A DNA stretch of 62,150 nucleotides from an uncultured Prevotellaceae bacterium (GCA_900316975.1 ONFA01000011.1:1-62150), one strand, 5' to 3'; shown: positions 1-8,302, numbered from the stretch's first letter. Notes: a model not told the origin generated them from the letters alone. Numbers and translations: made by a program.

Positions 1-91
1 ACGACTATCATGCAGTATTTGAGGCTGCATGAAGTCGGGAGTGTTAAAATATAGTTAAAACGAGAAAAATATTAGGAATTTAACATAGAAT

Positions 92-192
92 GCGGATTAC
101 ACGGATTATTGTCGTCGCAAGCGACGATGACTGATGAGCAAAACATCCCGCATGGCAGGAGCCACCGAGGCTCCAACAATCTGTGCAATCCG
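92..192. repeat. Palindromic intergenic element, GGATT-arm family, copy 1
   Basis: The outer arms (GGATTACACGGATT and a diverged AATCTGTGCAATCC) are inverted repeats. Inside are a hairpin GTCGTCGCaaGCGACGA, the motif CCCGCATGGC (147-156) and a second hairpin GGAGCCaccgaGGCTCC. The same order of parts recurs at 8144-8267 with better-preserved arms. It has no coding capacity. The next 60 bases contain further decayed arm sequence (TCTGTGTAATCTGTGGGC). Confidence 0.75.
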
Positions 193-260
193 AAAAATCT
201 GTCTGAGAAAAAATTTGTGTCCATCTGATCTGTGTAATCTGTGGGCAAAAAAACGCATCC

Positions 261-356
261 GAAACTTTAATGAATAATTAGAATAATTTTATCCATCAAT
301 TTTAATAATTATAGGCATTTGTGGTCACAATTATTCTAATTATTCATATTAGTTTT
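261..356. repeat. Solo AT-rich palindrome, empty form of the GxxExxY element
   Basis: The 27-bp arms at 262-288 and 329-355 are near-perfect inverted repeats centred on GAATAATTAGAATAATT, with a 40-nt interior. The left half is closely similar to the terminal inverted repeats that flank the GxxExxY gene at 48245-48788. It therefore looks like a cargo-less copy of that element. Confidence 0.75.
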
Positions 357-501
357 AGAAAAAGCAAGTTGAAGTTCTTTCGTCGAATAGTTACGGAAGG
401 GTGACTGTTTAGAGAAAGACTTGATGCGACAAAAGAACAGGAGTGAACCAACAGGTGCACCCGCTCTTCTTTTGTGCTTTTCCTCATCACATTCTCAACG
501 G

Positions 502-606
502 TGCTTCCACAACCTCAAAAGGGGTGAGACTCTCACCTGTGGTACACGTCAGAGTCTTACCTATGGTATAGGTGAGAGTCTCACCCCTTTTGAGGCTGTG
601 GAAGCA
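502..606. repeat. Hairpin array 1: three 24-bp units inside a 37-bp inverted repeat
   Basis: Outer arms 502-538 and 570-606 are complementary with one mismatch. Inside are three 24-bp steps, each holding a short palindrome of the GGTGAGAcTCTCACC type separated by about 9 bp. The left edge contains CACAACCTCAAAA, which also precedes the 23-bp array at 31336. A short reading frame over this stretch (421-630) has no recognisable protein and is not called as a gene. Confidence 0.7.
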
Positions 607-612
607 AGATTG

Positions 613-787
613 TTGACTCTTCTATCATGACTTCATCGCGTCACCGATAGGCATCCTCATAGGCTTAGACAACGAAGAAATTTGGCGGAATGATATGGAT
701 ACCAACGGAAAGGTGGCTGCTCAAATGAAACTTTGGAAGGCAAATTGTGCCCTCTTTCTGCTTTTTTTCTCTTTTTTCAACAAATAA
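613..787 (+). pseudogene. Possible coding remnant of unknown origin
   Basis: One frame reads open for about 58 codons with protein-like composition (for example IGLDNEEIWRNDMDTNGKV, then AAQMKLWKANC) and ends at a TAA formed by the first heptamer of the rplS promoter. It has no convincing start and its upstream part runs into hairpin array 1. I do not recognise a family. It may be the decayed 3' end of a gene or chance. Confidence 0.2.
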
Positions 788-831
788 TTCCTAATTCCTA
801 ATTCCTAATTCCTAATTATTTCTTACCTTTG
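785..831 (+). promoter_or_regulatory. rplS promoter with four TAATTCC heptamers
   Basis: Four exact copies of TAATTCC (785-812) and one diverged copy are followed by the -7 box TACCTTTG at 824-831. The gap from the fourth copy to the -7 box is 11 bp. No separate -33 TTTG is evident, because the heptamers occupy that region. Confidence 0.8.
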
Positions 832-957
832 CATCCGCTTTTGTGGCGAAGCCGCTGTCTGATAGGGAGAGAGCCCAAGGACTTGAGACACAGGATTTCA
901 ATGTTCTGAAAAGGAGAATGCTTCGCTGTAACTCTTTAATCATCAAATCAAACCATC
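832..957 (+). promoter_or_regulatory. Structured 5' leader of rplS, candidate autoregulatory RNA
   Basis: About 120 nt separate the predicted start of transcription from the rplS ATG. GCGAAGC at 846-852 is exactly complementary to GCTTCGC at 920-926 and would close a long-range stem around an interior of about 67 nt. L19 leaders that bind their own protein are known in other lineages. Whether this is one is inference. Confidence 0.45.
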
Positions 958-1335
958 ATGGCAGTAGATTTAATTAAAGTGGCTGAGGAGGCAATGAAGC
1001 CTGCTGAGTCAAAACAGTTCCCTGACTTCAAGGCAGGTGACACCGTAACAGTGGCTTACAAAATCGTCGAAGGTACTAAGGAGCGTATTCAGCTCTATCG
1101 TGGCGTAGTCATCAAGATTGCAGGTCACGAGGACAAGAAGCGCTTTACAGTGCGCAAGATGTCTGGTACTGTAGGTGTGGAGCGTATTTTCCCGCTCAAT
1201 TCACCTAACATCGATTCTATCGAGGTGAACAAGGTAGGTAAGGTGCGTCGCGCTAAGCTCTACTATCTGCGCAAGCTCACTGGTAAGAAGGCTCGTATCA
1301 AGGAGAAGCTCTCCATCAAGAAGCAGGAGGATTAA
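958..1335 (+). CDS. rplS: 50S ribosomal protein L19
   Basis: Large-subunit ribosomal protein that lies near the 30S interface. The 125-residue product carries the family core: [13 protein letters not shown] near the N-terminus, then [20 protein letters not shown] and the basic C-terminal stretch [18 protein letters not shown]. It is slightly longer than the usual ~115 residues because of a lysine-rich tail. The ATG at 958 follows a heptamer promoter and a structured leader. The gene stands alone, ending at a hairpin terminator just downstream. Confidence 0.97.
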   Translation: MAVDLIKVAEEAMKPAESKQFPDFKAGDTVTVAYKIVEGTKERIQLYRGVVIKIAGHEDKKRFTVRKMSGTVGVERIFPLNSPNIDSIEVNKVGKVRRAKLYYLRKLTGKKARIKEKLSIKKQED

Positions 1336-1359
1336 CCCTCCTCCAACCTTACGAGAAAT

Positions 1360-1394
1360 AGAGAGAATTGCTATTGGCAGTTCCCTCTTTTTTG
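1360..1394 (+). terminator. Intrinsic terminator of rplS
   Basis: An imperfect stem (GAGAGAATTGC with GCAGTTCCCTC, one mismatch and one wobble) is followed by a run of T, 25 bases after the rplS stop codon. Confidence 0.75.
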
Positions 1395-1443
1395 TTCATT
1401 ATATACGAAAAATAGATATTTTTGTCCTAATCGTGCGGAAATA

Positions 1444-1475
1444 CTTGGCTGAAATAAAAAAAAAGTGTACCTTTG
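1444..1475 (+). promoter_or_regulatory. Promoter of the MaoC-type gene
   Basis: TTGG at 1444-1447 and the -7 box TACCTTTG at 1468-1475 are separated by 20 bp, the usual Bacteroidetes arrangement. The box lies inside an upstream extension of the open frame, so translation must begin further down, at 1504. Confidence 0.8.
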
Positions 1476-1503
1476 TGCCCAAATTTATACATATTTTCAA
1501 ACT

Positions 1504-1968
1504 ATGGGAAAGTTGATTGTAAATTCATACGATGAGTTTGCCTCTCACTTGGGCGAAGTGATTGGCACGAGCGAGTGGCTTGAAGTGTCACAGGAGCGCA
1601 TCAACCTTTTTGCTGATGCTACCCTCGACCATCAGTGGATACACGTGGATTCTGAGCGTGCTAAGGTGGAGAGCCCATACAAAACAACGATTGCGCATGG
1701 TTATTTGACGCTGTCTCTCCTTCCGCACCTTTGGCAGGAACTGATACAGGTGAACAATGTGAAGATGCTGGTCAACTATGGCATGGACCAGATGAGGTTT
1801 GGGCAGCCTGTCCTTTCGGGGCAGCGTGTCCGTCTCACGGCTTCACTGCACGACATTGCCAACATCCGTGGTATCTGCAAGGCGCAGATTAAGTTCAAAC
1901 TGGAAATCGAGAACCAGAAAAAGCAGGCACTGGAAGGATTGGCTACGTTCTTGTATTATTTCGAATAG
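1504..1968 (+). CDS. MaoC-family (R)-specific enoyl-CoA hydratase-like protein
   Basis: A hot-dog fold protein of 154 residues. The MaoC hydratase signature is clear: FADATLDHQWIHVD with the catalytic Asp/His pair, followed by TIAHGYLTLSLLPHL. Members hydrate trans-2-enoyl-CoA to (R)-3-hydroxyacyl-CoA; the substrate cannot be read from the sequence. The open frame extends upstream to 1465, but the promoter -7 box lies there, so the ATG at 1504 (MGKLIVNSYDEF) is chosen. It is monocistronic, bounded by a strong hairpin at 1982-2036. Confidence 0.88.
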   Translation: MGKLIVNSYDEFASHLGEVIGTSEWLEVSQERINLFADATLDHQWIHVDSERAKVESPYKTTIAHGYLTLSLLPHLWQELIQVNNVKMLVNYGMDQMRFGQPVLSGQRVRLTASLHDIANIRGICKAQIKFKLEIENQKKQALEGLATFLYYFE

Positions 1969-1981
1969 GGATATATAACAA

Positions 1982-2036
1982 TAAAAGAAACAGGGTGGAA
2001 ACTTCAAAAAACGAAGTTTCCACCCTGTTTCTTTTA
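1982..2036. terminator. Strong hairpin terminator, probably bidirectional
   Basis: A perfect 24-bp stem (arms 1982-2005 and 2013-2036, containing CAGGGTGGAAACTTC) with a 7-nt loop, flanked by A and T tracts, lies between the convergent MaoC-type and symporter genes. Confidence 0.9.
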
Positions 2037-2037
2037 T

Positions 2038-2092
2038 CCCAAATCAGTCATTGAATTTTATGTAAGAAAATCCAATGACCGATTTGGGTTTA
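2038..2092. repeat. Dispersed palindrome, CCCAAATCGGTCATTGGA family, copy 1
   Basis: The arms CCCAAATCaGTCATTG and CAATGACcGATTTGGG form a stem with few mismatches. The reverse complement matches 46862-46900 over about 38 bases. It sits 10 bases past the symporter stop and may act as that gene's terminator. Confidence 0.7.
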
Positions 2093-2102
2093 TTGCTGTC
2101 AT

Positions 2103-4058
2103 TTACCACAAGAGAATGTAAGTGAGGAGTGTGAGTACACCGACCAGAATGGCGCCGTAGGTGTATCCTCGTGTGGTAGATAAGAGGCCGAGGTTGATGG
2201 GGAGTGCCTTGGGGTCTTGCTTGGTGCTTAGGGCGTCAGAAATCAGGAAGGTTGCACAGGCACCCGACAGGAATCCGAAGAAGTAGAAGGCTTGGAATCC
2301 GATGTCTTTGCAATAAGCAATGATGTTGTTGTCGGGCGTGGAGCCATTGGGCAACAAGAGTGTCCCGATGTCAATAGTGGCTGCTATGAGTATGGAGCAA
2401 CCGGCAACAATAAAGAGGATGTATCCCCATTTCTTCATCACATCTCGTTCCAGTTTAGGAATATTCTGGGTTGGTTCTGTTTTTTTGCTGCTCAATGAGA
2501 GGGTGACGAAGAGTATAAGCAGAAGCATGAACACGTAGCCTGCACGGATGAGGAATGGAACGTCAGGCAGGAATACCTTGAAAAGCACGCCGAGGGGAAT
2601 GGTGAGGATGGTAATCCAGATGGAGGCGGTGCTGGAGGCGCGTTTCCAAAGGAGTCCGAACCCGAAAACAATGGTGATGCCCGGGTAGAGGAAACCTGAG
2701 TACTCTTGAATGTATTGGAAGCCTTGGTCGAGTTCTCCGAGGAGTGGGTTGGCTGAGACAAGGGCTATCAAGAGGGCGATGATGGCAGATAGCCGCCCGA
2801 TGGTTACGAGTTTCGTGTCGGAAGCATCGGGATTGATGTATTTCCGATAGATGTCGATGGTGAAGATGGTGGCGGTACTGTTGAGCATGGAGGCCAGCGA
2901 AGAGATGACCGCTGCTGTTATAGCCACGAGCGAAAGTCCCTTGATACCTGTGGGGATGAAGTTCTTGATAAACCAAGGGTAGGCTTCATCTGATACACGG
3001 ATGGTGTTCCCCGTTGCAGCGATGTCGCCAGATTGGATAAGATAGAGTGCGCAAAGGCCAGGGATGAGGACGATGAAAGGAATGAGGAATTTCAAAAAGG
3101 CTGCAAACAGAAAGCCTTTTTGTGCCTCTTTGATGCTATATGCAGCAAGTCCCTTTTGGGTGATATATTGATTGAATGCCCAGTAGGAAATGTTGGTCAA
3201 CCACAGACCTCCCACGATGGCTGCAATGCCGGGCACGTTGTCGTATGCTTCAGGGTTATGGCTTTTCTGGATAATCATGTGGAAGTGGGTGTCATGGGCA
3301 TATTCTCGGTCTATGGCGAAATTGACAAGTCGCTCAAATCCTTCTGAGATGCCACCTTCGTCTCCAGCCATTGCTCCTAAAGCGTAATAGACGGTGGCAA
3401 GTCCACCTCCGATGATGAAGACAACTTGCATCACGTCTGTCCATGCTACAGATGTCATGCCGCCGTGGATGGAATAGAGACCTGCGATGAAGAAGAGCGA
3501 GATGATGATTGCCATGCGCGTGGAGATGCTGATGCTCCCTATGGAGATACTTAACCCTTGCAGACCCATGATTTGTTCAATAGCGAGCGCACCAAGCCAT
3601 GCCACAGAGGTGAGGTTGATGAAGATGTAGAGGAAGAGCCACAAGATGGAGAAGGAGAGCCCGACGCCGCTCGTGTAGCGATTGCGCAGGAATTGAGGCA
3701 TCGTGAAGAAATGTTGGTCCATCATGACAGGCAAAAGGAACTTGCCGATGATGACCAGTGTGAATGATGCCATGATTTCATAGGCGGCAATGGCAATACC
3801 GTCAGCATATCCCGTACCTGCCATGCCGATGAACTGCTCGGCTGAGATGTTGGCGGCAATAAGTGATGCACCGACCGCCCACCATGTCAGCATGTTACCA
3901 GCAAGGAAATAGTCGTTGGTGCTTTTGGTGCCTCGGTTGTAACTAAGAAATACACCAAGGCAAACAAGCATGACAATATAGGTGAATAGGATGATGTAAT
4001 CGATGGATTCAAGTCCGCTTTGGCTTAAAGCCTCGGTTAGACTTATTTGTGTATTCAT
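2103..4058 (-). CDS. Sodium/solute symporter, SSS (SGLT-like) family
   Basis: An inner-membrane Na+-coupled transporter of 651 residues with about 14 hydrophobic segments. The N-terminus has the SSS pattern NDYFLAGNMLTWWAVG, followed by AANISAEQFIGMAG and the SVAWTDVMQ region typical of this family. Sugars are the usual substrate of the SGLT-like subgroup, but specificity cannot be read here. Length is normal for the long form, with the extra helices at the C-terminus. A -7-like TACTTTTG lies at 4109-4116. No catabolic genes adjoin it. Confidence 0.88.
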   Translation of the reverse strand: MNTQISLTEALSQSGLESIDYIILFTYIVMLVCLGVFLSYNRGTKSTNDYFLAGNMLTWWAVGASLIAANISAEQFIGMAGTGYADGIAIAAYEIMASFTLVIIGKFLLPVMMDQHFFTMPQFLRNRYTSGVGLSFSILWLFLYIFINLTSVAWLGALAIEQIMGLQGLSISIGSISISTRMAIIISLFFIAGLYSIHGGMTSVAWTDVMQVVFIIGGGLATVYYALGAMAGDEGGISEGFERLVNFAIDREYAHDTHFHMIIQKSHNPEAYDNVPGIAAIVGGLWLTNISYWAFNQYITQKGLAAYSIKEAQKGFLFAAFLKFLIPFIVLIPGLCALYLIQSGDIAATGNTIRVSDEAYPWFIKNFIPTGIKGLSLVAITAAVISSLASMLNSTATIFTIDIYRKYINPDASDTKLVTIGRLSAIIALLIALVSANPLLGELDQGFQYIQEYSGFLYPGITIVFGFGLLWKRASSTASIWITILTIPLGVLFKVFLPDVPFLIRAGYVFMLLLILFVTLSLSSKKTEPTQNIPKLERDVMKKWGYILFIVAGCSILIAATIDIGTLLLPNGSTPDNNIIAYCKDIGFQAFYFFGFLSGACATFLISDALSTKQDPKALPINLGLLSTTRGYTYGAILVGVLTLLTYILLW

Positions 4059-4108
4059 ATGGATAAAGATATAAGTTTTGTTGTAAATATGATTGTATTG
4101 ATAATTTG

Positions 4109-4140
4109 CAAAAGTAGTAATAATAGTTTGAAGTAAAAAG
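4109..4140 (-). promoter_or_regulatory. Probable promoter of the symporter gene
   Basis: The reverse strand reads TACTTTTG at 4109-4116, 50 bases upstream of the ATG. It is a weaker match to the -7 consensus, and the -33 element is not obvious. Confidence 0.4.
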
Positions 4141-4170
4141 GATTTTTGATTTTTTTTTCAAAAAGGGGAT

Positions 4171-4210
4171 AAAAAAAGACTCCTGTCGAATGATTCTTCG
4201 TCAGGAGTCC
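4171..4210 (-). terminator. Terminator of tRNA-Phe
   Basis: On the minus strand GGACTCCTG pairs with CAGGAGTC, followed by seven T. It lies 9-48 nt beyond the 3' end of the tRNA. Confidence 0.85.
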
Positions 4211-4218
4211 TTTTGTAG

Positions 4219-4291
4219 TGGTACCACCAGGATTCGAACCGGGGACACACGGATTTTCAGTCCGATGCTCTACCAACTGAGCTATGGCACC
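4219..4291 (-). tRNA. tRNA-Phe (GAA)
   Basis: A 73-nt cloverleaf. The acceptor stem GGTGCCA/TGGTACC has one G-T pair, the D-loop is AGTTGGTAGA, the anticodon loop CTGAAAA gives anticodon GAA, the T-loop is TTCGAAT and the discriminator is A. CCA is not encoded. Confidence 0.96.
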
Positions 4292-4305
4292 AATTAGCTT
4301 TGTTA

Positions 4306-4345
4306 AGCGAGTGCAAAGGTAGGGCTTTTTTTGTTACTGACCAAA
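4306..4345 (-). promoter_or_regulatory. Promoter of tRNA-Phe
   Basis: The -7 box TACCTTTG (4314-4321, minus) is followed by GCACTCGCT. The same 16 bases occur at the tRNA-Met promoter (31629-31644). No clear heptamer tract is present here. Confidence 0.7.
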
Positions 4346-4386
4346 CTTTTCTTTACTTTTTTATCGTCAAGGGCGAAAAAAGTGCT

Positions 4387-4800
4387 TTACATCAGTTGTT
4401 CGAAGGGAAAATCCTTCTTCATTCGATAGGCAAGACCAGTCATGGCTGCAATCAGTTCACCTTGTTGGTTGGTCACTTTGATGTCGCAGTAGGGTAGTTT
4501 GTGGTGGTCGAGCAGTTCCGTGCATTCGGCTGTGAGATGGTCGCTGAGTTGTGCTGATTTGAGGAACGTGATGGTGTTGCTGATGCCGAGGGTGAGAATG
4601 CCATGACAATTGCCGACACCTGCAAAGGCAAGGTCGGCAAGGGTGTAGATGACTCCTCCTTGGCATACGCCTGCACCATTCAGGTGCTGTTCCGCAACCG
4701 TCAGTTCTGCCTTGGCATAGCCCTCTCTGATTTCCGTCAGTTGCGCACCGATGCTGGCGGCAAAGCGGTCGTTCTTGTTGAGCGTGTCGAGCAAGGTCAT
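4387..4800 (-). CDS. PaaI-type hot-dog thioesterase
   Basis: A small acyl-CoA thioesterase, 137 residues from the ATG at 4800 (MTLLDTLNKNDRF). The motif NGAGVCQGGVIYTLADLAF matches the PaaI/YbgC-like active-site helix. PaaI enzymes hydrolyse phenylacetyl-CoA derivatives and rescue trapped CoA, which fits its place at the end of an operon with two phenylacetate-CoA ligases. Its ATG overlaps the stop of the ACT gene (ATGA), implying translational coupling. The longer open frame to 4908 is read-through in the ACT gene and is rejected. Confidence 0.85.
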   Translation of the reverse strand: MTLLDTLNKNDRFAASIGAQLTEIREGYAKAELTVAEQHLNGAGVCQGGVIYTLADLAFAGVGNCHGILTLGISNTITFLKSAQLSDHLTAECTELLDHHKLPYCDIKVTNQQGELIAAMTGLAYRMKKDFPFEQLM

Positions 4801-5219
4801 GCACGGAAGTCTTCTTCGGTGAGGAATGTGAGTTTGTTGAGCATGATGCTCTCCTTGGCTTTCTCGCTCTGGTCGGCACGGAAAACGAGCACGCCTTTGC
4901 CTTTCCAAAGGAAGGAGTACAGGTAGAGGATGCTCACGCCCGCATCGGAAATTTCCTTGATGGTCTCGGCAGCACGTCCGGGCTGGTCGTCGATGCTGAG
5001 GGCGAAGACCTCGGAGAGCTGCACATTGATTCCGGCATCTTTCAGGATGAGATATGCCTGTGCGGGGTTGTTGGTGAGCACTCGGTAGATGCCATAGTCC
5101 TTGGTGTCGGCCACGGTGGAGGCGATAATCTGTATGCCTGCCTTGCTCAGCAGGTCGAGAACCTTGATGAGGGTGCCTCCCTTGTTCTCGATAAAGATGG
5201 AAAGTTGTTTGATCGTCAT
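4797..5219 (-). CDS. Tandem ACT-domain protein
   Basis: 140 residues made of two ACT-like halves (about 1-70 and 71-140), starting MTIKQLSIFIENKGG. ACT domains bind small ligands, often amino acids. Proteins of this type commonly sit beside phenylacetate-CoA ligase and indolepyruvate oxidoreductase genes in anaerobes, so an aromatic ligand is the natural inference. ATG 5219 is preferred to the in-frame ATG at 5234, since only the former matches where the ACT fold begins; the extra residues come from a heptamer-like tract (5222-5262). Confidence 0.8.
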   Translation of the reverse strand: MTIKQLSIFIENKGGTLIKVLDLLSKAGIQIIASTVADTKDYGIYRVLTNNPAQAYLILKDAGINVQLSEVFALSIDDQPGRAAETIKEISDAGVSILYLYSFLWKGKGVLVFRADQSEKAKESIMLNKLTFLTEEDFRA

Positions 5220-5305
5220 CTTGTCATTTACCATTTACCATGTACAATGTACCATTTGCTATGCAGTGTGTACGTACATGGGGGTTAATAAATCTTGTTG
5301 TTGCT

Positions 5306-5428
5306 TTTTACGCTTTGCGCCTTTATAAAAACAAAAAAAGATATAATAATATAAGAAAAAATATTTGTTGTATTTTCTTTTGTTTTTTCTTGTTTTCTTT
5401 TATTTTTCTAAAGGCGCGAAGCGTAAAA
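5306..5428. repeat. Palindromic element, TTTACGCTTCGCGCCTTTA arms
   Basis: Arms 5306-5325 and 5409-5428 are 20-bp inverted repeats with one mismatch and an AT-rich interior. They lie between the ACT gene and the first paaK. The right arm with its flank (5401-5427) is repeated exactly over 27 bp at 6763-6789 on the other side of paaK. Confidence 0.75.
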
Positions 5429-5435
5429 TTCATTT

Positions 5436-6752
5436 CTACTGATATACTTTACGTTTATCTACTACGCGGACAGCCTTGCCTTCGCTGACTGGCAACGTGC
5501 CTTTGGGTACAAGTTTGACGTGTGGCGTAAGGAGAATCTCGTCCTTCAGGCGGCGCTTCACTTCTTTCTCCAAAGCAAGGAGACGTGGGTAATCGTCGGT
5601 GAAGAGTTCTTCGAGTTCCACCTCCACGGTCATGTTGTCGTTATCCTCGTCAGTGGTGAGGGTAATCAAGTAGTTGCTGGCGAGTTCTTTGAACTGCATG
5701 AGAATCTTCTCAATCTGGATAGGGAAGATGTTCACGCCACGCAGCACCATCATGTCGTCGGAGCGTCCGCGCATACGGTCAAGACGTACATGGTTGCGAC
5801 CGCAAGGACAGGTGCGTCCGAGTACACGGGTGAGGTCTCTTGTGCGGTAACGCAGTAATGGCATTGCTTCACGGCAGAGGGTGGTGAGCACCAATTCACC
5901 GATTTCACCGTCTTGTACAGGTTCCAAGGTGTCGGGGTTCACAATTTCCACGATGTAGTAGTCTTCCCAGAAGTGAAGGCCGTTCTGTTCTTTGCATTCA
6001 AAGCCGACACCAGGACCGCACATCTCGCTCATGCCAAAGGAATTGTAAGCCTTTACTCCCATCATGTTCTCGATGCGCTTGCGCTGCTCTTCCGAGTGAG
6101 GTTCTGCACCGATGGCAAGCACCTTCAGTTTTGTGTCTTTGCGAGGATCTACACCTTCTTGCTGCATCACCTCGTAGAGACGGGTCACGTAACTTGGCAC
6201 AGCATGGATGGCTGTAGTGCCGAAGTCTTTGATGAACTTAATCTGACGCAACGAGTTGCCCGCTGCTGCAGGCACGGTGAGCATGCCAAGTTTCTCGGCT
6301 CCATACTGGAAGCCCAGTCCACCAGTGAACATGCCATAACCAGAGGAGTTCTGGAACACGTCATCAGGGCGCAGTCCCACCATCCAAAGGTTACGTGCCA
6401 CTTGGTTTGCCCACTCGTCCAAGTCTTTCTGTGTGTGCAGAATCACGGTCGGATTACCTGTGGTGCCGCTCGAGGAGTGCAGACGCACACACTGGCGGAG
6501 TGGCACACTGGCGATGCCAAAAGGATAGGTGTCGCGCAGGTCTTGCTTAGTGGTGAAAGGAATTTTGCGGATGTCATCGAGGCTCTTGATGTCCTCGGGT
6601 TTCAGTCCGATTTCCTCGAAACGTTTCTTGTAGAATGGTGAATTCATGCAGTGTTTCACAGTCGCCTGCAAGCGCTCTAACTGTAACTTGTTTAGTTCCT
6701 CACGAGACAACGTCTCGTACTGCGGATGAAGGTAAGGTGATTTATCGTCCAT
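5436..6752 (-). CDS. paaK: Phenylacetate-CoA ligase (first copy)
   Basis: An AMP-forming aryl-acid CoA ligase of 438 residues. The adenylate P-loop is SSSGTTGNPTV and the N-terminal LNKLQLERLQATVKHC is typical of PaaK. Later motifs include FGMSEMCGPGVGFEC, LLRYRTRDL and the C-terminal lid from about residue 335 (RSDDMMVLRGVNIFPIQIE). It activates phenylacetate or indoleacetate to the CoA thioester. It is the fifth gene of the minus-strand aryl-acid operon. A second, diverged paaK lies upstream in the same operon, so the two may differ in substrate. Confidence 0.93.
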   Translation of the reverse strand: MDDKSPYLHPQYETLSREELNKLQLERLQATVKHCMNSPFYKKRFEEIGLKPEDIKSLDDIRKIPFTTKQDLRDTYPFGIASVPLRQCVRLHSSSGTTGNPTVILHTQKDLDEWANQVARNLWMVGLRPDDVFQNSSGYGMFTGGLGFQYGAEKLGMLTVPAAAGNSLRQIKFIKDFGTTAIHAVPSYVTRLYEVMQQEGVDPRKDTKLKVLAIGAEPHSEEQRKRIENMMGVKAYNSFGMSEMCGPGVGFECKEQNGLHFWEDYYIVEIVNPDTLEPVQDGEIGELVLTTLCREAMPLLRYRTRDLTRVLGRTCPCGRNHVRLDRMRGRSDDMMVLRGVNIFPIQIEKILMQFKELASNYLITLTTDEDNDNMTVEVELEELFTDDYPRLLALEKEVKRRLKDEILLTPHVKLVPKGTLPVSEGKAVRVVDKRKVYQ

Positions 6753-6762
6753 AGGTCTAAAA

Positions 6763-6789
6763 TATTTTTCTAAAGGCGCGAAGCGTAAA
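6763..6789. repeat. Solo 27-bp copy of the 5401-5427 repeat
   Basis: Identical to 5401-5427 (TTTTTCTAAAGGCGCGAAG lies within it). It occupies most of the gap between the first paaK and the aminotransferase gene, so the paaK gene is bracketed by direct repeats. Confidence 0.8.
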
Positions 6790-6790
6790 T

Positions 6791-8098
6791 TTATTTTTTA
6801 TTCTTATTGAATTGTTCTATACGTTCTTTGAAAAGCGGTTCCTGCTCTTTCGAGAAGAAGGAGGTGCAGATGCGCACACCCTGTTCGTTTGAGCCCATGG
6901 TGTCAAGCGGGAACACTGCGATACCGTAGTACATCAATTCGCGAGTCAGTTCGAGGTCATTCATGCCTGGGTACTGCACCGTGAAATAGAAACCGTCTGC
7001 CAGTGGAGCACCGAGGTCATTGTCATACACCAAGTAGAAGCCGTTGGCAAGCAGCACGTCCTTCATGAACTTGGCTCTTCTGCCATACTCCTTCACGTCA
7101 TTCAGGAAATTGTAAGAGCCGTCACAAGCCGCCTCCATCAGTGCAGCCATCGCATGCTGCACACTGTGGGTGGTACCGCTGGAGAGTGTGTACATCAGTC
7201 GGTTGCAGAAGAAGTTGCCAAACTCGCCCACACCGAAGTTCTTCTCCAAGGCGGGGAAAACACGGTGGTAGAGCGTATTGCTGATACATGCCACACCAAT
7301 ACGCTGACCAGCATACGAGAAAGCCTTGGAGCCTGATACCGCCAAGATGTACTTGTCTGTGTATCGTGCCACTGTTGCCTGATAGGGCGCTTCAAATGGA
7401 TGGCTCAAGTCTCGGCGGAAGTCCATGGCAAAGTAAGCCAAGTCTTCCAAAATGATGCAGTCGTGCTTGTCAGCCAGTCCTGCAATACCCTTCAACTCTT
7501 CTTCATTGAAGCATACCCACGAGGGGTTGTTAGGATTAGAATACACAATACCACAGATGTTACCAGCCGATAGAATCTCTTCCAGTTTCTGAATCAGTGC
7601 GGCACCACGATAGTCATGGATGTCCAGGCCGATGTGTTTCAGTCCAATCACGTCGCATTGGGTCGTTTGCACAGGGAATCCCGGTTGAATGAGCAGCACC
7701 GTGTCCTTTTCAGGCATAGCATGGTGCCAAGCGGTGAAAGTGGCGAACGTGCCTTGCATCGAACCTGTAGTGGGGATGCAGCAGAGTGGGTCGATATCCA
7801 CACCGATAAACGCCTTCACGAATCTCGATGCAGCTTCCTTGATGCGTGGTATGCCCCCATTCGGAGGATAAATCGTGGCACAGCCCTTGCTGAGTGCCTC
7901 CTGTTCTGCCTTCAATGCAATTTCTGACGGTTGCAGTCCTGGCACACCCATCTCAAGGTGTATCACCTGCTGCCCCGTCTTTTCCTCCAGCATACGCGAC
8001 AGCGACTGGAGGTCGCGAATCGTGGCTTGTGAGAAGTCACCGAGCCCCATCCCTTCGATGGCCTCGGTGACTATTTGGTAATCTAATGGTGTATTCAT
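6791..8098 (-). CDS. PLP-dependent aminotransferase, class I/II, probably aromatic
   Basis: A fold-type I aminotransferase of 435 residues. The PLP lysine lies in SGSKAFSYAGQRIG, the cofactor-binding Asn in YSNPNNPSW and Asp in ILEDLAYFAMD. It stands between two phenylacetate-CoA ligases and downstream of indolepyruvate oxidoreductase, so interconversion of arylpyruvate and aromatic amino acid is the natural role; this is inference from context. It is separated from the upstream paaK by the repeat element at 8119-8301. Confidence 0.87.
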   Translation of the reverse strand: MNTPLDYQIVTEAIEGMGLGDFSQATIRDLQSLSRMLEEKTGQQVIHLEMGVPGLQPSEIALKAEQEALSKGCATIYPPNGGIPRIKEAASRFVKAFIGVDIDPLCCIPTTGSMQGTFATFTAWHHAMPEKDTVLLIQPGFPVQTTQCDVIGLKHIGLDIHDYRGAALIQKLEEILSAGNICGIVYSNPNNPSWVCFNEEELKGIAGLADKHDCIILEDLAYFAMDFRRDLSHPFEAPYQATVARYTDKYILAVSGSKAFSYAGQRIGVACISNTLYHRVFPALEKNFGVGEFGNFFCNRLMYTLSSGTTHSVQHAMAALMEAACDGSYNFLNDVKEYGRRAKFMKDVLLANGFYLVYDNDLGAPLADGFYFTVQYPGMNDLELTRELMYYGIAVFPLDTMGSNEQGVRICTSFFSKEQEPLFKERIEQFNKNKK

Positions 8099-8118
8099 AT
8101 ATTAAAAGATAATAAAAT

Positions 8119-8301
8119 GGACTCAAATTTCGGATATATTTTTACAACGGATTGCACGGATTATACGGATTTTTCGTCGCAAGAGGCGACGATGGCCGGA
8201 TGCAGAACAATCCGAAGGCAGGAGCCGCCGAGGCTCAAAAATCCGTATAATCCGTGCAATCCGTTGTGGAAAAAACACTTCCGAAACTTAAATAGAATGG
8301 A
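8119..8301. repeat. Palindromic intergenic element, GGATT-arm family, copy 2
   Basis: Perfect 31-bp inverted arms (8144-8174 and 8237-8267) are built from GGATT repeats. They enclose CGTCGCaagaGGCGACG and AGCCgccgaGGCT, the same interior as 92-192. Weaker pairing continues outward (AAATTTCGGA with TTCCGAAACTT). The element fills the gap between aminotransferase and paaK inside an operon. Confidence 0.85.
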
Positions 8302-8302
8302 C

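Noticed and set aside
421..630. A 69-codon open frame upstream of rplS
   Set aside because: It starts at TTG, consists largely of hairpin array 1 and has no protein-like conservation or family.
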